From JANQPC01 sp039208375 (GTDB lineage Bacteria; Pseudomonadota; Alphaproteobacteria; Rhodobacterales; Rhodobacteraceae): a DNA stretch of 10,043 nt. The notes below the pieces were generated by a model, which did no database searches, was not told the origin of the DNA, and was given only the letters and a program-made list of their open reading frames with translations. Position 1 is the stretch's first letter, and the number at the start of each line of letters is the position of its first letter. The stretch is taken from NCBI GenBank assembly GCA_039208375.1, contig JBCCRC010000096.1:1-10043 (forward strand), read 5' to 3'. The position numbers and the translations under genes were made by a program. Below are positions 1 through 6,523 of the stretch, piece after piece.

Positions 1-117
1 AACCGCGGCCTGGACGTCTCCGGCGAAACGCTGAGCGTCTCGACCCGCGGTGTGGCCAACGAGCGTGCGGCGCAGATCTTCGCCGACCTCGCCGAAGAAA
101 ACCGCAACCGCGACTAA
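1..117 (+). CDS. 3' end of an unidentified protein gene (5' end outside window)
   Basis: An open frame from the left edge ends at TAA 115-117 and gives 38 C-terminal residues, including the stretches TLSVSTRGVANERAAQ and IFADLAEENRNRD. The composition is that of a real soluble protein, and GC3 is high as in the rest of the window. The segment could be the end of an OmpA-like or other periplasmic domain, but it is too short to assign and I give no function. The strong + strand terminator at 162-185 lies just downstream and fits the end of this transcript. Confidence 0.7.
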   Translation, partial: NRGLDVSGETLSVSTRGVANERAAQIFADLAEENRNRD

Positions 118-159
118 GCCACCCCCCGAAACGGGGCTTCTCCCACCCCGGAACGGTCA

Positions 160-666
160 TTACGGGGCGCCAATTGGCGCCCCGTTTTGCTTTATATCCC
201 AGCGGACGACGCGGCCCGATACACCATCCCAAGCGCCCTCCGCTAGCGCGCGGCCCAGAACCCGCGCCGGGTTTGTTGGCGGCGGCATCTCCACCCCCGC
301 CACGGGGTTAAAGCCGAAGCGGGAATAATACGGGGCATCGCCCACCAGAAGCGCGCGTTCCCATCCGTCGGCCCGCGCAAGGCTCGCCTCAATCAAAAGC
401 GCGCCCAGCCCTTCGCTCTGATGGGTGGGGTGCACGGCCACGGGGCCCAGAAGAAGCGTGGGCGCCCCGCCCACCCGCACCGGCCAGTATCGGATCGCCC
501 CGGCAACCTGGCCCTCGGTGCGGGCCACGAGCGAGAGTTCGGCCACTGGCTCGACCCCGTCACGCAGCCGGTAGGAGGACAGCGCTTCGCGGCCCGGTGC
601 AAAGCACAAATCGAAGAGCGCCTCGATCTCCCACCAATCGCCCGGGCTTTCGCGTGCCAGCTCCAC
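160..666 (-). CDS. GNAT-family N-acetyltransferase
   Basis: This encodes a 168-residue single-domain GCN5-related acetyltransferase that would transfer an acetyl group from acetyl-CoA to an unknown amine, probably in the cytoplasm. The acetyl-CoA-binding motif A is seen at residues 71-98: a beta strand (LLLGPVAVHP) and then the pyrophosphate loop QSEGLG at 83-88. The motif B region reads YYSRFGF (113-119), as in the YhbS-like group. The start is GTG at 666-664, chosen because a very strong Shine-Dalgarno (AAAGGAGG) sits 4 nt upstream and the family usually starts close to the first core strand. The gene converges on the unidentified gene at 1-117 and its last codons lie inside that gene's terminator. 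It is divergent from the flavin-reductase-like gene across a repeat-rich gap. The substrate cannot be told from sequence. Confidence 0.9.
   Translation of the reverse strand: MELARESPGDWWEIEALFDLCFAPGREALSSYRLRDGVEPVAELSLVARTEGQVAGAIRYWPVRVGGAPTLLLGPVAVHPTHQSEGLGALLIEASLARADGWERALLVGDAPYYSRFGFNPVAGVEMPPPTNPARVLGRALAEGAWDGVSGRVVRWDIKQNGAPIGAP
162..185 (+). terminator. Perfect 24-bp palindromic terminator with T-rich tail
   Basis: Positions 162-185 form a perfect palindrome (arms ACGGGGCGCCAA / TTGGCGCCCCGT) followed by GTTTTGCTTTAT. This is a classic intrinsic terminator for the + strand gene ending at 117. On the - strand the same bases encode the C-terminal residues GAPIGAP of the GNAT gene, whose stop codon (160-162) overlaps the palindrome's edge, so the element serves two converging genes. 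A smaller inverted repeat (CCCCG-AAA-CGGGG, 124-136) lies just upstream but lacks a good T-tract. Confidence 0.85.
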
Positions 667-670
667 CCTG

Positions 671-678
671 CCTCCTTT
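671..678 (-). promoter_or_regulatory. Strong Shine-Dalgarno of the GNAT gene
   Basis: Read on the - strand the sequence is AAAGGAGG, nearly the full anti-Shine-Dalgarno complement, 4 nt before the GTG start at 666. It is the gene-proximal end of the 15-bp repeat array and decides the GTG start. Confidence 0.75.
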
Positions 679-742
679 ACGCCCGGCCCCTTTGCGCCCG
701 GCTCCTTTGCGCCCGGCCCCTTTGCGCCCGGCCCCTTTGCGC
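674..742. repeat. 15-bp tandem repeat, about 4.6 copies, in the divergent intergenic region
   Basis: The unit on the + strand is CCTTTGCGCCCGGCC. Copies start at 674 (one change, A for G), 689 (one change, final T for C), 704, 719 and 734 (partial). On the - strand each unit contains AAAGG(A/G/C)GC- or AAAGGGGCC-like sequence, so the array reads as regularly spaced Shine-Dalgarno-like motifs ending in the real one before the GNAT gene. There are no spacers, so this is not a CRISPR. Replication slippage from the original ribosome-binding site is the simplest origin (inference). Copy number may vary between strains. Confidence 0.9.
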
Positions 743-784
743 TGGAATCGGCCCTAGCATGGCGATAGATGCGGCACAAATCGC

Positions 785-790
785 GAGGAG
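785..790 (+). promoter_or_regulatory. Shine-Dalgarno GAGGAG for the flavin-reductase-like gene
   Basis: GAGGAG lies 4 nt before ATG 795 and supports this start over the in-frame ATGs at 597 and 759. Confidence 0.6.
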
Positions 791-794
791 TTCG

Positions 795-1400
795 ATGTTC
801 TACCGCCCCGAAGATGGCCACGGCCTGCCGCATAACCCCTTCAACGCCGTCGTCACGCCGCGCCCCATTGGCTGGATTTCGACCCGCGGGGTGGACGGCT
901 CGGAAAACCTCGCACCATATTCATTCTTCAATGCCGTGGCGTATGTTCCACCGCAGGTGATGTTTGCCTCGACCTCGTCCAAAGACGATCGCGAGGGTAC
1001 CAAAGACACGATGGCCAACATTCGCGACTCAGGCGTGTTCTGCGTGAACATCGTCGAATATGCGATGCGTGAACTCATGAACGTTACCTCCGGCCCCTGG
1101 CCCCGCGAGGTAGATGAGTTCGAGAAAGCCGGCATAGCGCGGGCTGAGTGCGACGTGATCCTCTGCGCGCGTGTGGCCAACGCGCCTGCGAGCCTTGAAT
1201 GCAAGCTTATCGAGATCGTGGAATTGCCGGGCCAATCCAACCTCGTCGCCTTCGGTGAGGTCGTGGGCATTCACTTGCGCGACGATTGCCTTGTGGACGG
1301 AGTCTTCGATGTGACCCGCTTTCAACCGCTCGCACGTCTCGGCTACCGCGACTATGCGCGGGTCACCGAGCTTTTCAGCCTAACGCGCCCTGGGGAGTAG
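795..1400 (+). CDS. Flavin reductase-like FMN-binding protein
   Basis: This encodes a 201-residue protein of the flavin reductase / FMN-binding split-barrel family (DIM6/NTAB, COG1853). Members bind FMN and either reduce free flavin with NAD(P)H for partner monooxygenases or act on small substrates. The N-terminal signature TPRPIGWIST (about residues 21-30), followed by NLAPYSFFNAV (about 38-48), is typical, as is the later VFCVNIVE stretch. The ATG at 795 was chosen because GAGGAG lies at 785-790 with a 4-nt spacer and the protein then begins MFYRPEDGHG, as expected for the family. In-frame upstream ATGs (597, 759) would add repeat-encoded or untypical residues. No partner oxygenase is adjacent, so the substrate is unknown. 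The stop is 3 bp from that of the convergent PhnM-like gene. Confidence 0.88.
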   Translation: MFYRPEDGHGLPHNPFNAVVTPRPIGWISTRGVDGSENLAPYSFFNAVAYVPPQVMFASTSSKDDREGTKDTMANIRDSGVFCVNIVEYAMRELMNVTSGPWPREVDEFEKAGIARAECDVILCARVANAPASLECKLIEIVELPGQSNLVAFGEVVGIHLRDDCLVDGVFDVTRFQPLARLGYRDYARVTELFSLTRPGE

Positions 1401-1410
1401 CGGCTACTCC
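1394..1410. terminator. Small inverted repeat spanning two convergent stop codons
   Basis: GGAGTAG-CGG-CTACTCC is a perfect 7-bp stem with a 3-nt loop. Both TAG stop codons (+ strand 1398-1400; - strand 1406-1404) lie in the stem. The symmetry arises partly from the two facing TAG stops, but it extends beyond them. There is no T-tract on either side, so intrinsic termination is doubtful; it may slow or protect the facing transcript ends. Confidence 0.4.
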
Positions 1411-2585
1411 GCCGCCGCAAGCGCCGCGGTCGGGGCCGCCGCCATCAGCCGCGTCGCTGCCCGGCCCGAAAGGTGGCTCACCCGCCCCCGCACCAGTGTC
1501 ATCTCCACCTGCCGCGTCTCGGCATCGATCACTGTGAGATCGGCAGACATGCCCTCTTCAAGCCGACCGCGATCTGACAGGCGCATCAGCGCGGCGGGGC
1601 GCTCGGATATCATCGCCCAGGCCTTGGCAAGCGGCATCATGCCCAGATCGGTCAGGTGGAACGCCGCCGCGGGCAGGGCAGGGTAGTGGTAGTCAGATAC
1701 GAGAATGTCGCACTCCCCACTTTCGATCAGCGAAAGTGCAGCCACGTTGCCCGATTGCGAGCCGCCGCGCACGACGTTCGGCGCGCCCATCAACACCGGG
1801 TCGCCCACCGCCTTGGCGGCTCGCGCTGCAGCGCGCGACAGCGGAAACTCGCAGATCCGTGCGCCGATCAGCGAATACCGCTCCCGCGTTTCGCCGTCTG
1901 GGTCATCATGTGAACCGTAGAGCACACCGATCTCGTCAAACGCCGCAGCAAGGCTGCAGAGAAAGCGCGGGACGCGTGGGCCTTCATCGCGGGCGGCCTC
2001 GACTCGCGCAAGGAACGTTTCAACACTCACATGAGCCTTCTTCGCCCAACCAGCAATCACGTCCGGCGCCGTGCGGGCTAACGCCAGCGTTTCATCGAGA
2101 TGATTGTTAAAGATCACATAACCAACGCCGTGTTTGCCCACCGCGGCGATAAGCCGGTCGGCGCTTTCGACCATGTGCGTTTCGCACCTAATCTGAACGC
2201 GCAGATCGGTCAGCCCGATATCGCGGTACCGTGCCAGTGCCGTCATCAGCGCTTCAGCATAGTCCGGGCTCCGATGCCCGCCCTCCCAACTCCAGCTTTG
2301 GGCCAGCCACCCGGTGGTGATACCACACGCCGCCGCCTCGCGATCGGTGCCCTGCAGGCCGAGGGGGATCGGGAAGGGCGCCGTCGGGCGCGGCGCGATC
2401 TGGCGCTCAAAGCCATCGCCGTGCAGATCCACAATGCCGGGCAAAATGAGGTAGCCGGTGAGATCCACCTCCGGCCACGTACCGTCCCCGATACGCCCAT
2501 CGGCGATGCCAACGGCGCTGTCGACGAATTCGCCACCGCGCAGAACGGATGCGCCTGTCAGGCGCAAAGGTGGTAGTGTTTTCAC
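1404..2585 (-). CDS. PhnM-like metal-dependent amidohydrolase (divergent paralog)
   Basis: This encodes a 393-residue amidohydrolase-superfamily protein related to PhnM (alpha-D-ribose 1-methylphosphonate 5-triphosphate diphosphatase). Apparent metal ligands are present: H55-x-D57 (DLHGD), E135 in IRCET, H162 in FNNHLDE, H226 in GSHDD and D298 in VSDYHYP. It differs from canonical PhnM next to those residues. The MDHTPGQRQ loop is replaced by NNHLDE, the HLRxE motif has Gln for the first His, and GGSHSGN is GGSQSGN. The GTG start at 2585 was chosen because GAGG lies 8 nt upstream and the protein then begins MKTLPPLRL; the longer TTG-initiated frame from 2636 adds 17 residues without support. 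It follows the DUF1045 gene in the same direction with an 81-bp gap, so co-transcription is likely. Automatic annotation would probably call it PhnM; I infer an amidohydrolase in the phosphonate pathway with a different substrate. Confidence 0.85.
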   Translation of the reverse strand: MKTLPPLRLTGASVLRGGEFVDSAVGIADGRIGDGTWPEVDLTGYLILPGIVDLHGDGFERQIAPRPTAPFPIPLGLQGTDREAAACGITTGWLAQSWSWEGGHRSPDYAEALMTALARYRDIGLTDLRVQIRCETHMVESADRLIAAVGKHGVGYVIFNNHLDETLALARTAPDVIAGWAKKAHVSVETFLARVEAARDEGPRVPRFLCSLAAAFDEIGVLYGSHDDPDGETRERYSLIGARICEFPLSRAAARAAKAVGDPVLMGAPNVVRGGSQSGNVAALSLIESGECDILVSDYHYPALPAAAFHLTDLGMMPLAKAWAMISERPAALMRLSDRGRLEEGMSADLTVIDAETRQVEMTLVRGRVSHLSGRAATRLMAAAPTAALAAAE

Positions 2586-2666
2586 AGTCTTCGCCTCGGT
2601 TGCTGCTCTGCCCCGCAGGTTCGGGCCGTCTATCAACGGCTTATGTCGGTTCGGTGACAGATTTGG

Positions 2667-3368
2667 TCATTCCGCAGTCACCTTGCCCGCAAGCGTGACA
2701 CGCTCGATTGCATGAAACTGGCCCGACACGTCCTCACCTGCGAGCGTGAGCGCGTCGACCACGAAAGGCGTGGGCAGAAGCGGCTTCATCCATGGCGTAA
2801 GCGCCGCGAGCACCTGCGCGCCCTCGGCCTCGGGCAGGGGGCCTGTAAGGGTCATATGAAATCGGAACTCATCCATCACGTAGGGGTAGCCCCATCGATC
2901 GAGATTGGCGATCTGCACCGCGCTCAGCCCGCTGGCCAAGCGACGCGCGCGGTCCGCATCCGTCAGCGGTGCGCGAAACGGGTCGAAGGCCTCAACAACG
3001 TCAGCCGCAAGTGCGTCGATCTCCCCACTATCGTCGTTGGGCATGAGCGCAAGGAACGCGCCAATCCGCGCCAGCCGAAGCCCCGGAGCTTGCGCTACGG
3101 GTCGCGTGGCGGCGAACGCTTGGAGGGCGTCGCGTAGGCCCGCCAGACTCTCTCCGTCAGCCAGCCGGAAAGGCGCCTTCAACGTGGCGTGAAACCCGTA
3201 CTTGCGCGGCCGCTCGGTAAGCGCCGCCACCGGGTGCGGCAGCCCCGCAATCTCCGGGTGCGCGACCGTCACTCCCCTACGCGCTGACCAGCCAAGCCAC
3301 CTATCGGCAAATTCTGAGAACGCGCCGGGCGCAGGCATGAAATAGATTGCCAATCGCGTAAATTTCAT
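2667..3368 (-). CDS. DUF1045 phosphonate-cluster protein, 2H phosphoesterase-like
   Basis: This 233-residue protein matches the DUF1045 / 'putative phosphonate metabolism protein' family that travels with C-P lyase genes. Two H-x-T-h motifs are visible, FHATLKAPF with H60-T62 and FHMTLTGPL with H171-T173. They are about 110 residues apart, as in the 2H phosphoesterase superfamily, whose members open cyclic phosphates on nucleotides or ribose. The conserved RPRKYGFHATLKAPFRL block is diagnostic. The ATG start at 3368 gives MKFTRLAIYFMP, a typical family N-terminus. There is no clear Shine-Dalgarno close by. It is divergent from phnM with only 42 bp between the start codons and lies upstream of the PhnM-like paralog. 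A role as the cyclic ribose-phosphate phosphodiesterase, the step done by PhnP elsewhere, is inference from the fold, the context and the absence of phnP here. Confidence 0.88.
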   Translation of the reverse strand: MKFTRLAIYFMPAPGAFSEFADRWLGWSARRGVTVAHPEIAGLPHPVAALTERPRKYGFHATLKAPFRLADGESLAGLRDALQAFAATRPVAQAPGLRLARIGAFLALMPNDDSGEIDALAADVVEAFDPFRAPLTDADRARRLASGLSAVQIANLDRWGYPYVMDEFRFHMTLTGPLPEAEGAQVLAALTPWMKPLLPTPFVVDALTLAGEDVSGQFHAIERVTLAGKVTAE

Positions 3369-3410
3369 TGTGCCGACCCGCCCGCTGTGTCACCTGCCAG
3401 AGCACGTGCC

Positions 3411-4559
3411 ATGCCACAAGAAACGATCCTCGCCAACGCAACGCTTGTGCTACCGCAGGAAACCTTGCGCGGCAGCCTCGTTCTGCGCGACGGCGTGATC
3501 GCCGGGGTCGATCAGGGCGCCTTAGTCCCATCCGGCGCAATCGATTGCGAGGGCGATTGCGTGGCGCCGGGCCTTGTTGAGGTTCACACCGACAACCTCG
3601 AACGCCACATGCGGCCGCGCCCCAAGGTAGATTGGCCCCATGCCGCTGCGATCCTTGCCCATGATGCCGAGATTGCAAGTGTCGGCATCACCACTGTTTT
3701 CGACGCGCTGCGCGTGGGTTCGATCCAGTCACCCATCGCCCGCGGCGGCTACCGCCGCTATGCCCGCCCGCTAGCCAGTGAGATCCTCGAACTGCGCGCG
3801 GCGGGCGCCCTGAAGATCAGCCATCACTTGCACCTGCGAGCCGAGATCTGCTCGGAAACGCTTTTGGACGAATTGGCGGAATTCGGGCCGGAAGATCGCG
3901 TGCGCCTCGTATCTCTGATGGATCATACGCCCGGCCAACGCCAGTTCGTGGATATCTCCAAATTCGAAGAATACCTGCGCGGCAAATACGGGATTTCGAA
4001 GTCTGATTTTGAGGAATACGCGCTGTTTCTCGCGGGCTTGCAGGCGGAACGCGGCGCAGCCCACGAAGCAGGCGCAGTGGCGGCGGCCGGGCGGCTTGGC
4101 GCCGTATTGGCAAGCCACGATGATACCACGCCTGAACAGGTCGAAGTTTCTGCGCGCCACGGCGTGACGATTGCCGAGTTTCCCACGCGCGAAGAGGCCG
4201 CCGTGGCCTGCCACAACCACGGCATTGCTGTGATCATGGGTGCCCCGAACCTAATGCGCGGTGGTTCGCATTCCGGCAATGTAGCGGCCTCGGCGCTTGC
4301 TGAGGCCGGGCTGCTTGATGTGCTATCGTCAGATTATGTGCCGGGTGCGCTGCTGCACGCCGCGCTCCGTCTCGGCGCGCTTTGGGGAAGCCTTGCTCGG
4401 GGGATCGCAACCGTTACCCAAACCCCCGCACACGCGATGGGACTGAGTGATCGAGGGGCGCTCGCCCAAGGGTTGCGAGCCGACGTGATTCGAATTCACA
4501 CGCGCGGTGACTTGCCCGTTTTGCGCGGCGTCTGGGCGGCGGGCGAGAAGGTGGGGTAA
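3411..4559 (+). CDS. phnM: Alpha-D-ribose 1-methylphosphonate 5-triphosphate diphosphatase PhnM
   Basis: This 382-residue amidohydrolase removes pyrophosphate from ribose 1-alkylphosphonate 5-triphosphate in the C-P lyase pathway, giving the 5-phosphate that the C-P lyase core cleaves. All PhnM hallmarks are present: EVHTDNLERHMRPRP with H59-x-D61, HHLHLRAE (138-145), MDHTPGQRQ with D171-H172, ASHDD with H236, GAPNLMRGGSHSGN (277-290) and SSDYVPG with D308. Length and motif order match E. coli PhnM. ATG 3411 (MPQETILANAT) is preferred; the GTG at 3387 would add 8 residues (MSPARARA) with no support. Neither start has a strong Shine-Dalgarno. It is divergent from the DUF1045 gene and followed by about 190 bp without a gene. 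The C-P lyase core genes (phnG to phnL) are not in this window, so they must lie elsewhere if present. Confidence 0.95.
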   Translation: MPQETILANATLVLPQETLRGSLVLRDGVIAGVDQGALVPSGAIDCEGDCVAPGLVEVHTDNLERHMRPRPKVDWPHAAAILAHDAEIASVGITTVFDALRVGSIQSPIARGGYRRYARPLASEILELRAAGALKISHHLHLRAEICSETLLDELAEFGPEDRVRLVSLMDHTPGQRQFVDISKFEEYLRGKYGISKSDFEEYALFLAGLQAERGAAHEAGAVAAAGRLGAVLASHDDTTPEQVEVSARHGVTIAEFPTREEAAVACHNHGIAVIMGAPNLMRGGSHSGNVAASALAEAGLLDVLSSDYVPGALLHAALRLGALWGSLARGIATVTQTPAHAMGLSDRGALAQGLRADVIRIHTRGDLPVLRGVWAAGEKVG

Positions 4560-4746
4560 ACGCATGCCAGCATGCACGCGCGCCTCAATGCGCAGCGCGC
4601 AGGGCCCTGATTGGAAACGGGAAATCAGCGGCCGTAAACAAGATGTCGCAACCTGGGATTTCAGTATCGAACATCTTTACCGGCAGCCCGGCCTGCCAGT
4701 ATCTTAACCTTTATTAACGCCGATGCCTTGGGGGAGGGGTCGTGCC
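4560..4746. other. Gap between phnM and the glycosyltransferase-deacetylase gene
   Basis: 187 bp with no credible gene. It holds a short inverted repeat just after phnM (GCATG-CCAG-CATGC, 4562-4575) without a T-run, an AT-rich patch (TTAACCTTTATTAA, 4704-4717) in otherwise GC-rich DNA, and the Shine-Dalgarno of the fusion gene. The AT-rich patch is a likely promoter area, but I find no -35 box at proper spacing. Confidence 0.4.
4733..4737 (+). promoter_or_regulatory. Shine-Dalgarno GGAGG deciding the start of the fusion gene
   Basis: GGAGG within a G-run, 9 nt upstream of ATG 4747 and downstream of the rival ATG 4723, fixes the start at 4747. Confidence 0.65.
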
Positions 4747-6438
4747 ATGAAAAGCCTAAGCGTCATAATCGCCTGCCTGAACGGGGCTGAAACGCTTGAG
4801 GACGCGCTCGAAAGCGTGGCCGGGCAACAAGCCGAGTGTGCTTGGGAGTTAATACTGGCCGACAACGGCTCGACCGACACCAGCAATCAGATCTTTGAGG
4901 CCTTCGCTGAGCGGCACCCCGACATCGACGCGCGGATCGTTGATGGGTCCGAGGCGCGGGGCAAATCCCACTGCCTGAACGCGGCCATCGCTGCAGCGCG
5001 GGGCGATGGCGTGATCTTTCTTGATGCCGACGACGCGTTTGCCCCGGGCTATATCTGCGAGATGGGCCGCGCGCTGAAGGAGCATCCGCTGGTTGCGGCG
5101 TCGCTCGATATTGATGCGCTGAACACGCCGGCGGATACGGCGATCCGGGGCAACGGCCTTCGCAAACCGCTTATGCAGCTGGGCCACGAACCCCATTGCG
5201 TCCACGCTCCTGGCGGCACGCTTGGCTTTCATCGCGATGTCTTTGAGCGCGTGGGCCCGTTCGATCCGCGCTTCAAGGCGATGGAGGATACAGATTTTTG
5301 CATTCGAGCACATCTTGCGGGTTATGAGATCGCGCCCGTGCCAAAGGCCCGCTATCGCTACCGGTTCCGCCACGGCATCAAAGCGATCCGGCGGCAGACA
5401 CGCAACTATGCCCGCCACGCTGTGCTTCTGCGCAAACTCTACGCGCCGCGCGGGGCGCGGCCCTTCCAGCCGGGCGCCTGGGTCACGACGCTCGCCACGC
5501 TCGTCTCGCTCCGCACGCGGGCCGTGTTCGCGCAGCGCACGGTTGCGCGGGATGGCGGCGTTGCTCTCGGTCGGATCTATTCAAAGCTGGGCGAGGCGCA
5601 GGGCGATCTCGCGGGCGCCGTGGCCTATCGCGCCGCGCCGCGCAACCGCGGGATGGGCGGGGTGCGCAGCAAGCTAAAGGGCACTGCGGCTCGGGCGCTA
5701 ACCCCGGCCGCAAACCGCCTGTGGCCCAGCACCACGTCGGTCGCAACCGTTCGGAACGCTATGGCGCTTACCTTCGATGACGGTCCGGATCCGGAGTGGA
5801 CGCCGAGGCTGCTTGAACTGCTTGCGCGATACGGTGCGAAGGCAACGTTCTTTGTGCTCGGCCAGAATGCGGCGCGTTACCCGGATCTGATTGCCCGCAT
5901 CGCCGCCGAGGGCCACGAAATCGGCAATCACACATGGTCACATCGCCCACTGCCAGATCTCTCTCGCGCCGAAATCGCCGAAGAGCTGGCCCGCACGGCG
6001 GCCGCAATCGGCCCGAAAGCTGTGCCCCTGATGCGCCCGCCCTATGGCGACTTTGATAGGCGCGCGAATGCCGTGGTTCGGCGTTTGGGTTACCGCCCCG
6101 TGCTATGGTCCGCCGCGTCAGGTGACTGGGAGGCCAGCGGCGCCAGCGCAATGGCCGAGCAGGTTCTGGCCAACGCGCGCCCCGGTGCGATCGCGCTGTT
6201 CCACGATACATTGTTCCGCCCAGCCACCCCGATCCTGGAGGATCGCCGTGAGGCCTTCGCTGCAGTTGAACAGGTTCTTGTCGCTCGGCCCGATCTGACC
6301 TTCACAACGGTGTCCGCGCTTCTCTCCGCGGGCCACGCCGAAACCCGCGTTTGGGTGAAGCGATCCCCTGCGGCGCGGCTGGGGGCGGGACAGGATGCGC
6401 CACCCCCGGGTCTTCAAGCGGGCGAAACGCCGATCTAG
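4747..6438 (+). CDS. Glycosyltransferase family 2 fused to NodB-type polysaccharide deacetylase
   Basis: This is a 563-residue two-domain protein. The N-terminal GT-A glycosyltransferase family 2 domain (about residues 3-230) begins LSVIIACLNGAETL and has ADNGSTD (38-44), the metal-binding DADD (93-96) and the acceptor-side MEDTDF (179-184). A helical linker rich in Arg and Ala (about 230-335) leads to a NodB-homology deacetylase (about 339-520). Its five motifs are intact: TFDDGPD with D344-D345, H395-TWS-H399, RPPYGDFD (430-437), SGDW (458-461) and ALFHD with H486. No signal peptide or membrane segment is seen, so both activities are probably cytoplasmic. The arrangement recalls the separate NodC and NodB enzymes of Nod factor synthesis, suggesting transfer of an N-acetylhexosamine followed by N-deacetylation (inference; donor and acceptor unknown). 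ATG 4747 has GGAGG 9 nt upstream; the ATG at 4723 lies upstream of that site and is rejected. Confidence 0.92.
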   Translation: MKSLSVIIACLNGAETLEDALESVAGQQAECAWELILADNGSTDTSNQIFEAFAERHPDIDARIVDGSEARGKSHCLNAAIAAARGDGVIFLDADDAFAPGYICEMGRALKEHPLVAASLDIDALNTPADTAIRGNGLRKPLMQLGHEPHCVHAPGGTLGFHRDVFERVGPFDPRFKAMEDTDFCIRAHLAGYEIAPVPKARYRYRFRHGIKAIRRQTRNYARHAVLLRKLYAPRGARPFQPGAWVTTLATLVSLRTRAVFAQRTVARDGGVALGRIYSKLGEAQGDLAGAVAYRAAPRNRGMGGVRSKLKGTAARALTPAANRLWPSTTSVATVRNAMALTFDDGPDPEWTPRLLELLARYGAKATFFVLGQNAARYPDLIARIAAEGHEIGNHTWSHRPLPDLSRAEIAEELARTAAAIGPKAVPLMRPPYGDFDRRANAVVRRLGYRPVLWSAASGDWEASGASAMAEQVLANARPGAIALFHDTLFRPATPILEDRREAFAAVEQVLVARPDLTFTTVSALLSAGHAETRVWVKRSPAARLGAGQDAPPPGLQAGETPI

Positions 6439-6460
6439 CCCGCTTGGCATGGCGCAAGAA

Positions 6461-6491
6461 AAAAGCCCGCGCCACGGTGGCGCGGGCTTTT
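6461..6491. terminator. Strong bidirectional intrinsic terminator
   Basis: A perfect 14-bp stem (6461-6474 with 6478-6491, 3-nt loop) made of AAAAGCCCGCGCCA and its complement. The arm ends give a T-run on both strands: CTTTT on the +, and GCTTTTTTCTTG on the -. It sits between the convergent glycosyltransferase-deacetylase gene (stop at 6438) and rpmE (stop at 6524), so it can end both transcripts. Confidence 0.92.
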
Positions 6492-6523
6492 CGATCGATA
6501 AATCTAACGTGTCGGTGCCTCGC

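Noticed and set aside
674..742. Possible CRISPR array
   Set aside because: The 15-bp units are directly adjacent without spacers, so this is a simple tandem repeat.
597..794. N-terminal extension of the flavin-reductase-like gene (Pro/Ala-rich 'FAPGPFAPG'-type peptide)
   Set aside because: It runs through the 15-bp repeat and the divergent GNAT gene. The family N-terminus and a good Shine-Dalgarno point to ATG 795.
2586..2636. Longer TTG-initiated start of the PhnM paralog
   Set aside because: It adds 17 residues without homology appearance; GTG 2585 has GAGG 8 nt upstream and a family-like start.
2641..2670. Nine-codon ORF (MTKSVTEPT) overlapping the DUF1045 stop as ATGA
   Set aside because: Too short to support as a gene, and no Shine-Dalgarno of its own beyond chance.
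3387..3410. GTG start extending PhnM by 8 residues
   Set aside because: No ribosome-binding site and no homology value; MPQETILANAT is the usual type of PhnM start.
4704..4717. AT-rich TTAACCTTTATTAA as a full promoter for the glycosyltransferase-deacetylase gene
   Set aside because: A TATTAA box is present, but no acceptable -35 element lies 16-18 bp upstream.
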